8,326 nucleotides of DNA from CAJQQY01 sp964352225. Lineage in GTDB: Bacteria > Bacteroidota > Bacteroidia > Chitinophagales > Saprospiraceae. The stretch is from the NCBI GenBank assembly GCA_964352225.1, contig CAYGRM010000306.1, positions 1 to 8,326 of the forward strand. Reading direction: 5' to 3'. The notes under the pieces were generated by a model. It ran no database searches and was not told the origin of the DNA. It saw nothing but the letters and a program-made list of their open reading frames with translations. Each line of letters begins with the position of its first letter. Position 1 is the stretch's first letter. The translations under genes and the position numbers were made by a program. Shown one piece after another: positions 1 to 8,000 of the stretch.

Positions 1-150
1 AATCAAAACTCAGATCAAAAAAATTCTCAACAAAATCAACCTACTAAAAAAGTAGACAATCAAAAGGCTAAATCTAGCCCTCAAAAAAAAAAGAAACAAT
101 CTGATAAAAAAGAAGTGAAACCAAACTCAACTACAGCTGCCAAAAATTAG
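1..150 (+). CDS. 3' end of an unidentified gene (Lys/Gln/Asn-rich C-terminal tail)
   Basis: Reading frame 1 is open from the window edge to a TAG at 148-150 and gives 49 residues. The composition is dominated by K, Q, N, S and D, with a run of four lysines near the middle, no hydrophobic stretch and no cysteine or aromatic residue. It ends in TTAAKN. This looks like a disordered basic tail, the kind seen at the C-termini of RNA-binding proteins such as Bacteroidota DEAD-box RNA helicases, but tails of this composition occur on many proteins and the catalytic part is outside the window, so no function is assigned. The frame could also be chance, but 49 codons without a stop in such AT-rich DNA, with a biased, protein-like composition, favour a real gene end. 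No convincing terminator hairpin follows the stop; the next gene begins about 160 bp downstream on the same strand. Confidence 0.6.
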   Translation, partial: NQNSDQKNSQQNQPTKKVDNQKAKSSPQKKKKQSDKKEVKPNSTTAAKN

Positions 151-216
151 GTTAAAAAAAGTTAGAACGAAAGGAAAATATAACTCTTAAATACTCTGTA
201 ACACAATGAATAATAA

Positions 217-245
217 TTGATTTAATCAGCTCTTCTACTAATTTG
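217..245 (+). promoter_or_regulatory. Candidate promoter of the desaturase gene
   Basis: A TTG at 217-219 is followed after 19 bp by TAATTTG at 239-245. This resembles the Bacteroidota sigma-A pattern (-33 TTG or TTTG, about 19-21 bp, -7 TAnnTTTG) but the -7 element is one base shorter than consensus. Transcription would start near 252 and leave a leader of about 60 nt before the ATG at 313. It is a weak, single-site call made by eye. Confidence 0.3.
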
Positions 246-312
246 TTTTTCGATTAAAACGAAAACCATTTCATTCTTGGGATGTTTTAGAACTAACCAA
301 ATCAAATTAATT

Positions 313-1341
313 ATGGAATCTCGAGAGATTAAAGAGGTACTCCAAAACTGGCAAAAAATTGTCAAAGAATACCAAATTCCTAATACCAAAAAGGCAGTTT
401 TACAAGTTTTTACTTCGTTTTTGCCTTTTTTCGCATTATGGGCTTTGATGTATTGGAGTTTAGGAATTTCATATTGGTTGACCCTAGCACTAGGAGTTTT
501 AAATGCTTTTTTCTTAGTTCGAATCTTTATTATTCAACATGACTGTGGACATCATTCTTTTTTAAAATCCCGAAAATGGAATAATGCGCTCGGATTTATT
601 TGCAGCTTTTTCTCACTTATCCCTTATAAATATTGGTCTAGATCTCATAATTTTCATCACGCTCATAATGGCATGTTGGAATTCAGAGATATTGGTGATG
701 TCGATTTGTTGACCGTCAAAGAATACGAAGCATTGCCTAAATGGAAACAATTCAAATATCGAATTTATCGATCTCCAATCGTGATGTTTGTGATTGGTCC
801 ATTATATTATTTATTGATCCATAATCGGTTTCCATTCATCAATATAAAAGGTTGGAAAAAAGTACGACAGTCTTTGATTTGGAGCAATTTATTTTTGGTT
901 TTATTTTATATTTCGCTTGGATTTATATTTGGTTGGAAAAATTTCTTATTGGTTCAAGCGCCGATAATTTTCTTTTTCGCCATCATTGCTATTTGGTTTT
1001 TTTATGTTCAACATCAACATGAAGCCTCTTACAAACAATGGAAAGAAAATTGGGAATATTTACTTTCAGCTATTAGAGGAAGTACTTATTATAAATTACC
1101 CAAGCCGATGATGTGGTTGACTGGAAATATTGGTCTTCATCATATTCATCATTTGAGTTCATTAATTCCCAATTACAATTTAGAAAAGTGTAATCGAGAT
1201 CATCCGATTTTTCAAAAATATGTAACTGTACTTTCTTTTAGAAAAAGCTTGGAATGTATTTTTCATAAACTTTGGGATGAGGAGACTCAGCGGATGATTT
1301 CATTTTCGGAGTATAAAAAACGATCTGTAAAACTTGCTTAA
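313..1341 (+). CDS. Membrane fatty acid (acyl-lipid) desaturase
   Basis: The 342-residue product belongs to the membrane di-iron fatty acid desaturase family (FA_desaturase), which puts a cis double bond into acyl chains using O2 and electrons from a ferredoxin- or cytochrome-type donor. All three histidine boxes are present: HDCGHH at residues 76-81, HNFHH at 112-116 and HHIHH at 276-280. A further FYVQHQHE segment lies near 230-237. Hydrophobic segments sit near 29-48, 52-74, 92-105, 156-169, 190-206 and 211-232. From memory, the sequence resembles Bacillus subtilis Des (delta-5 acyl-lipid desaturase) over its whole length, including IFII-HDC, LTGNIG-HH-HHLS and LWDE segments. Regiospecificity cannot be read from this. 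An in-frame ATG at 277 would add 12 residues; 313 is preferred because the N-terminal length then matches Des and the extra residues look unrelated. The likely role is membrane fluidity adjustment, possibly in the cold. No desaturase regulator of the DesK/DesR type is in the window. It is transcribed alone and ends at a strong terminator. Confidence 0.93.
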   Translation: MESREIKEVLQNWQKIVKEYQIPNTKKAVLQVFTSFLPFFALWALMYWSLGISYWLTLALGVLNAFFLVRIFIIQHDCGHHSFLKSRKWNNALGFICSFFSLIPYKYWSRSHNFHHAHNGMLEFRDIGDVDLLTVKEYEALPKWKQFKYRIYRSPIVMFVIGPLYYLLIHNRFPFINIKGWKKVRQSLIWSNLFLVLFYISLGFIFGWKNFLLVQAPIIFFFAIIAIWFFYVQHQHEASYKQWKENWEYLLSAIRGSTYYKLPKPMMWLTGNIGLHHIHHLSSLIPNYNLEKCNRDHPIFQKYVTVLSFRKSLECIFHKLWDEETQRMISFSEYKKRSVKLA

Positions 1342-1351
1342 GTTTTTTCCC

Positions 1352-1391
1352 AAAAAAAAACCTCAATCGAATATTCGATTGAGGTTTTTTT
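1352..1391. terminator. Bidirectional rho-independent terminator between convergent genes
   Basis: An 11-bp perfect stem pairs 1361-1371 (CCTCAATCGAA) with 1374-1384 (TTCGATTGAGG). It is flanked by A9 at 1352-1360 and T7 at 1385-1391, which extend the stem and give a U-tract on either strand. It starts 10 bp after the desaturase stop and lies 28 bp past the stop of the convergent DoxX-like gene, so it can serve both. Confidence 0.92.
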
Positions 1392-1418
1392 GTCTTGTTT
1401 AATTTTAGAAATATCTTT

Positions 1419-1772
1419 TTAGAATAATTTTTTATAATAAGTATAAGATACCAGGACTAAAATAATTGCCACAAGTGCTCCTGGAAATTCTCCATCACTA
1501 ATCATGAAGTGAGCAAAAAATGCCAAAACTGCATTGAAGGAAAAACCTGCATAAGCCCATTCCGTTAACGTTTTTGAAAGCTTTGTCCAGATCGCAATTA
1601 AGCCCAATATTTTAGCCATAGCTAATGGATAGATAACATAAGTTGGATATCCTAATTTCTCAAAGGCAATACTTATCTCTCCATGATTAAAAATATACAT
1701 CCCTGCTGACATCATCATCATTACAGTAAATAGACCTGTGATTGCCCAGTAAATAATCTTTTGACTTTTCAT
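1419..1772 (-). CDS. DoxX-like small integral membrane protein
   Basis: The 117-residue protein has four hydrophobic segments (about residues 7-28, 43-62, 71-91 and 97-113) with short polar loops. It matches the usual size and layout of the DoxX-like family (DoxX_2 type). Recognisable family features are KIIYW at the N-terminus, SAGMYIFNH at the end of helix 1, LGYPTYVIYPLAMAKILGLIAIW through helix 2 (residues 40-62), and EWAYAGF with AHFMISDG around helix 3. The name comes from the thiosulfate:quinone oxidoreductase subunit of Acidianus, but small bacterial relatives are uncharacterised, and no thiosulfate oxidation is implied. No catalytic residues are evident. The ATG at 1770-1772 directly precedes the first helix and an A/T-rich leader without Shine-Dalgarno. 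The gene is convergent with the desaturase and separated from the giant protease gene upstream by a terminator, so it is probably monocistronic. Family assignment is firm; cellular role is unknown. Confidence 0.88.
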   Translation of the reverse strand: MKSQKIIYWAITGLFTVMMMMSAGMYIFNHGEISIAFEKLGYPTYVIYPLAMAKILGLIAIWTKLSKTLTEWAYAGFSFNAVLAFFAHFMISDGEFPGALVAIILVLVSYTYYKKLF

Positions 1773-1841
1773 TTATTTTGATTTAATTTTTTAAAAAAAA
1801 TGGTAATCGAGACTATTCTCTCCATTGCCTCAATCATCATG

Positions 1842-1867
1842 CAAACATAGAAAGATTAAGGACGCAA
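1842..1867 (-). promoter_or_regulatory. Candidate promoter of the DoxX-like gene
   Basis: On the minus strand the sequence reads TATGTTTG at 1849-1842, an exact match to the Bacteroidota -7 consensus TAnnTTTG. A TTG at 1867-1865 lies 15 bp upstream, shorter than the usual spacing to the -33 element. Transcription would begin near 1835, about 60 nt before the ATG at 1772. The -7 match is good and the -33 match weak. Confidence 0.45.
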
Positions 1868-1876
1868 GGCGTTAAT
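1855..1876. repeat. Imperfect palindrome in the DoxX-like gene promoter region
   Basis: ACGC (1862-1865) and GCGT (1869-1872) are inverted around AAG. The outer arms ATTAA (1855-1859) and TTAAT (1872-1876) continue the symmetry, with an extra GG (1860-1861) in the left arm. The element overlaps the position of the weak -33 TTG. It could be an operator, but it is short and may be chance. Confidence 0.3.
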
Positions 1877-1982
1877 ATAGATTAAGAAAATTAAGATATT
1901 ATGCGGATCAAGAGTTCAATATGTTTATTATCTACACTTTTCTAAATCGTGTTTTTTTTATATCACTATTTTAAAGTGGGAC

Positions 1983-2021
1983 AAAAAAATCCCTCAACCG
2001 AAAACTCGCTTGAGGGATTTT
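1983..2021 (-). terminator. Rho-independent terminator of the giant T9SS protease gene
   Basis: CCCTCAA (1991-1997) pairs with TTGAGGG (2010-2016), extended by T1990-A2017 and flanking A/T pairs. Inside the loop CG (1999-2000) can pair with CG (2007-2008) after a C-C mismatch. Read on the minus strand, the stem is followed by T7 (complement of 1983-1989), a proper U-tract. It lies about 28 bp after the stop codon at 2049. Confidence 0.88.
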
Positions 2022-2048
2022 ATTTTTATAAAAAGAGAAAATTGAATA

Positions 2049-5000
2049 TTATCGAATCAAGGTCACTTCACCTGATTTGGTTATTCTTTCATTTAAGTCT
2101 CCAACTTCACAACCTATTGTCATTACCCAAACGTAAACATCCATAGGTGCAGGTTTATCTCCATCCATTCCATCCCAAGGCTCACCTGTTTCTGAGGAGT
2201 AAACTGGGTTCCCCCATCTATTGTAGACTTTAATTTCAAAAACTTCTTCAATTCTTTCCTCGGTAACCGCACTAAAGGTATCATTCAACCCATCTCCATC
2301 AGGAGTAAAAGCATTTGGAATTAAAACAGATTCTGGATCACAAGGCAAGTTAACTGTTAGAGTAAAACTCAACGTTACAGAACAGCCTTCCTCATCTGTT
2401 ACGGTGAATGAATAGGTAGTAGATTGTTGTAAGGGTAAAGCCGATGGGCTTTCACAATTAATACAACTTAATCCATTCAGTCCTGTTGCCGTTGGGGCAG
2501 ACCAAACTATACTTTCAATTGGATTTGATGAAACAATCAATAAATCTGGAACTTGGAAAGAATCTGGATAATCAATCGTTGCATCTCCAGGGAAATTAGC
2601 TACTTGTATTCCAAATGGATCTTCTACTTCACCTGATAAATTATCGTAAGTACAATCCCCAATTTGAACAACAATGTCGTAAACTCCCGCTGAAAGACCG
2701 GTGAAGATTGGAGACGTTTGAAAAGCGCCACCATCTAAACTAAACGTCCAGTCTGGTTGAGTATCAAGAATTTCTAATACTCCATCATTACCTCCAATAC
2801 AAGTAGGAGCAATAAAATCTGTACTAATAGAAAATGAATTATCCTCTACCACCTCTACACTTCCAGTCGAAGTACAGTTATTATTATCCGTAACGGTAAC
2901 AGTATAAATTCCGGCTGGTAAATTAGTGACCACAGGTAAAGTGGTTGAATTTGCATCACTCCATTGATATGAAGTTCCATTTACTGGATTAACAAAAACG
3001 GATACAGACCCTTCACTTCCTCCAGGACAAGTAGGTGTAGATTGAAAACTTAATGTTGCTGCAGGATAATTATTCAAAGTCACCGAACTAGTAGAATCAC
3101 ATCCTAAAATTGAAGTAAACGTTTCAGTATAAGTCATTGGCGCTGTCACCATATTTCCGTGAATCATCACCGACTCTCCAACACATACTAAGGTATCATC
3201 AGAGGTTGAAATCGAGGTAAAGCTCAACAATACTGTATCCACACTATAACAACCTGTCAATGAATTACTCGCGGTCACGATATACTGCATTTCCTCATCT
3301 GGATTAATAACATTTACCGTTTGGCAAGTATCACAATCCAAGAAATCATTTGGAAGCCATTTGAATGTGTCAAAATTACCAACAACTGTAAAAGAGGTAT
3401 CCTGTGTTGGACAAACGATTGCATTTTCGGGCATCGTCATATTCACCGTATTTGGATCAACAATAATATCAACCATATCTGTCTGAACTCCACCACATGA
3501 ATCAATTACCGTAACTGTATAAGTTCCTCCATCCCAAACGGTAAAAGTAGAATCCGTTGTTCCATCTTGCCATTCATAACTAACAAAGTGTGAACTTGCA
3601 TTTAACTCTAAAGAAGAATTATCGCAGATTGTAATTGAACCTCCTAAGTCTAATTCGTAAGGCTCCGGTACTTCCGTAAATTGAGTAATGTTATTAGAAT
3701 AATCACATTCGCCAATATTAGTAACTGGAAAATCTGAATTCAGATTATAAGGTAAGGCTGTTGAGTTATCATCATTCACCACGACGAAAATAGGATCATC
3801 ATATTGTGCAGGAATGGTATACTCCACAAAAGTACAACTGTCAATAGGTACAGTCACACCTAGCGTTTCTGTAGCTAAACCACTTGTTGGCCCTGTGGTT
3901 GGATTACTAGTATAAAATGTAATTGGAGTCGTATAAGACAAAACATTATCACCTGTATTACACACTTCCAAAGTAACCACCAATTCATTTAATGCACATT
4001 GAACATCGACACTATTGATCGAGGCGTCTGCTCCTAATTGTTGTCCATGCTGAGCTAAGAAATTATTTAAAACGATATCATTCCCTACGATGTGATGTTG
4101 TTGTTGAACGATTGGAATAGTCAAATCATCTTTAATATTTACATTGAAGTAAGCATTTTGATTCCAAACTTGTCGAGTGGTTTGCCAAGGGAAAGTACTT
4201 GAAGTATAAGCTCGAAGGAAACCAATTTGATTGCCAACATCAGCCTGTGAAGCAGCTCCAGTTACTAATAACTCAGTTATTCCATCTCCATCAACATCGA
4301 CGATTGCTGGTGATTCAGCTACGGAAATTGAAAAAATCGGAGTTGAGTACATAATGCTACCATTAGTTCCATCCAAAATCATCATCTCCTCTCTTCCCTT
4401 TGATACCACCTCAAAATCACCGTCTCCGTCAAAGTCGAAACATATAGGACTTGTATGACCATTTTCTATTGAGGGAATTGACCACTTTAAAGTAAAATCA
4501 TTCTCCAACGCCACAACTTCTGTCAAAGTTTTGAAAACAATTTCCAACTGACCATCTCCATCAATATCTGCAATCGTTGAAGGCATTGCGTAATCACTTG
4601 GAGTAAACTGACCAATGATTGAATTGGTTTGTAGATCCCATCCATAAATCAAAGGAGGTAATCCTCCACCGGTTGGATCATAGACAGAAACTACTCCATC
4701 CAGATCTCCATCTTTATCAATATCTGCTATGGATACAATTCCGTTATCCATATTGGCTTCCATTACTTGGGTAACTAATCCACTAGAAATATTAACACTA
4801 TAAACTCTTTTTCCCATTACCAATTCTAATCCCTCACAATTCGGACAAGCCGAATCATCCAAAACATCTACTGCAACTGATAATACAGCATCTGATGTTG
4901 TAATTGGAATTATTGCAAGAATAGTCAAATCTGCTGCATTAAAAATAGTATTATTAGCATAAACCTCAACCGAGCCATCTCCATCAAAATCCGCTAACCC

Positions 5001-8000
5001 AACAGTCTCACGCCAACCATTAGAGGAACCTAGTAAAGTTTGCGTAGCAGTAGAAGTCCCATCATGCTCAAATCTAATAATCGAAGAACCATTATAATAG
5101 AAAATTTCACCTGTTCCATCTTTATCTACATCTGCTACAGCGAGAGAATTATGATTATTCAAACCTGATACTGGTATTTGTAATTCTTCTTCTCCAGTCA
5201 AGCCATTTAGAATAATAATTCTATTTGTCGTAAAATATTCATCTGCAACTATTACTTCAGGGATACCATCTCCATCTATATCAGCAGTCACAGGAGTTGC
5301 ACTATCCGAAATATTCACATTACTTTGCCATTTCACTTGAGCTTGAACAACATTCTCAATATTAGTAAATTCACAATCATCCGCACATTCATTATAGAAG
5401 GCTAAATCACAACCATCTTGACCACAACATTCTGGATCAAAGCAATCAATCAATCCATCGCCATCATCATCAATTCCGTTATTGCAAATTTCTCCACAAA
5501 TCGTTTCACTCACTTTTAAGGAATCAACAAACTCACATGCTCCCATCGAAATCGTCAAAACATAAACGCCCGTATCTCCAACCGTAATCATCGAAGTCGT
5601 TGCACCTGTACTCCATAAAAATTCAGCACCTAAAATATCTGTTCCAAGGGTAACTGAATCGATATTACAAATCGTTGTATCATTTCCTAAATCGAAGGTG
5701 TAAGGATTGTCATCTAATATATTTCCATTAGCAACTATAGTCCCTACCGAATTGTCGAAATGTTCTGTTCCTGATTCTATACTGTTATTGAAGAATGAAG
5801 AATTATTAATATTCAATACAGCTGTAGAAGTTACACTTGCTGAAATATCTCCTCCTAGGAACAAAGCTCCTCCTTCTGACATATTAAAAAATCCTGCTCC
5901 GTTGGTCGACGTAGCCGAATTATTAAAGAAATAACAATTATCAATAGTATGATTATGATTATTTGGAGAAATAAAATTGGATCTATCTAAAATAACTATT
6001 GCTCCTCCTGCATTTCTATTAAGATCTAAATCACCTGAATCCCCAGCAGAAGTAAAAACTGTATTATCACAAAAATAACTATCAGCAATATTTATTTCTG
6101 ATAAATAAAACAACGCTAATGCTCCTCCGTTTGCACCATTAGCCAATTGCTCTGCTCGATTACTAGAAAATTCAGAGTTGGTAACCGTAAGTGTTGAATT
6201 CGTATTAGGGGTAGCTAAGTCATCTACTCTTCCATTAAAGAAAATCGCTCCACTCGCAGTTCTTCCATCATTAGTTACCGCATCATCAATTGTTACATTA
6301 TTTAAAAACTTACAATTATCAACTGATACATCTAGACTTGATGATAAATTGTTGATCACAAAGATCGCTGACCCCGCAGCAAAAGACCCTCCCAAATTGG
6401 GACATGCTACATCATCCGATTGTGTATTCTGAATAGTTAAATTTGCGAAGTTAATTTGATGTATTGCATCAATCCCATTATTTGGTAACACGGGTGGACA
6501 AGAAACTCCTGAATAATTATAAACAAAACCTCTCCATATACCTCCCCCATCTACAATCACATCCCCATCATCTTCTACCCCAAAAAAGGTAACCGTATAA
6601 TCTTCAGGAATCAAAGCAATTGGAGTGGTACTTGGAGTCGCTCCTGGCAAACTATAAGTTCCGCTATGCACAAAAATCGTATCCCCACTACAAACCGAAT
6701 TATCCAATGCATACTGAATCGTTCGACATGGACTACCTGGATCTCCACACATAAATATATCTACACCTGTAGCTGCATCAACGTGAGAGTTTCCAATACA
6801 ATCTACCACATTCACCTCTATAGAATAACTAACTGAACAATCTGAATCAGCATTTCCAGCAGTCAAAGTCAAGGTATAAGTTCCAGCAGTATTAAATTGA
6901 TAAACTAAATTTGCTCCTGTCCCAATTTCCAAACTATTCAATGTCCAACTAAAAGTTGTTGCTGTCGGATCAACTGATGTACTTACAAAAAACGCCTGAG
7001 GCGTTCCAGCAAAAATCGTGGTATCGTTTCCTGGATTAAATGATAATTCCTCAATCGGCGTATCACAATCTGTATCACAAACCGTCGAGCCAGTCAAACT
7101 AACTCTTGGTCCATTAATAAAAAATGTCATCCGATCTGCTTGACCTTGCGTAAAGGCAGTCAAACATTCCAAAGGATTTATATCCATATAATTTTCACGC
7201 ATATCATTTACATCAGTCGTAAATGGATTATTCGCACTCGTATCATCTGCATCGGTGAAGCAACTATTTTCATCTACTTCACAAGGTGCTTCAGCCATTG
7301 TCCAATCTGGTGGCGTATCACAAACTCTATCCCCATCCAACAAACAATTATCATTTCCACAACCTGCTTGGAAGGTATGATACAATCCTAAATAATGCCC
7401 CATCTCATGCGCCAGAATCGTAGAATTCTCAGGAGTCGATCCAAAAAATTCTGCCTCAATTACAATTCCATCTCGGTCTGTCCCATGAAAAGCAGGCAGA
7501 TAAGAATAGCCTCGGAGAGGTCCAACTAAGGCATTACTACTCACATCACTTACCACCCAAATATTAATATACTTCGTCGGATCCCAACGATCAATTTCTT
7601 TCAATAATAAATCTTCTGTTTCAATTATTACATTGGTCAAAGCAGATTCTTCTCGAGTCACCCCTGTTGAAGGATCACCATCAATATTCGTTTTTGCCAA
7701 ACAAAATTCAATCTCCGTATTCACCCCTGTTCCAAATGATCCATCAAAAGCTGCATTCAAATCGGCAATGGCTTGATCAACTTGCGCATTGTCAATATTT
7801 TCAGGTCCATTTTGATGAACGATGTGAACTACCACAGGCAAAGTAAAATCAGCCAAGAAACTTTCTGCTTGATTAGCAGAACTCGTCACATAATTATATG
7901 CCTGAGTCTCTTGACTTTGGATCGTTGATTTGATGGCAGGATCTGATTCTATTGCTTTTTGCAACATATGATCATGTGCACAAAACTGTTGATCATTGAC

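Noticed and set aside
151..276. Terminator after the partial gene at 1-150
   Set aside because: No stem of more than four or five base pairs followed by a T-run is visible; the A-runs alone are not enough.
277..312. Upstream in-frame ATG at 277 as desaturase start
   Set aside because: It adds 12 residues that do not look like a desaturase N-terminus, while starting at 313 gives the same distance to the first conserved segment as I recall for Bacillus Des. It remains possible.
1949..2146. 65-codon open frame on the plus strand
   Set aside because: It runs through the terminator hairpin and into the antisense of the protease 3' end, has no recognisable domain, and its composition follows the complementary strand.
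4281..5300. Recurring CCATCTCCATC-like DNA words, reminiscent of a spaced repeat array
   Set aside because: They are the complement of codons for the DxDGDG loops of the FG-GAP repeats. Spacing is irregular, the words are imperfect and the sequence between them is coding, so this is not a CRISPR array.
4231..7391. Several 75-84-codon open frames on the plus strand at 4231, 5707, 6178 and 7140
   Set aside because: All lie wholly antisense to the giant protease gene. Their Pro/Ser/Thr/Ile-rich products mirror the complement of its repeat codons and match no family I recognise.
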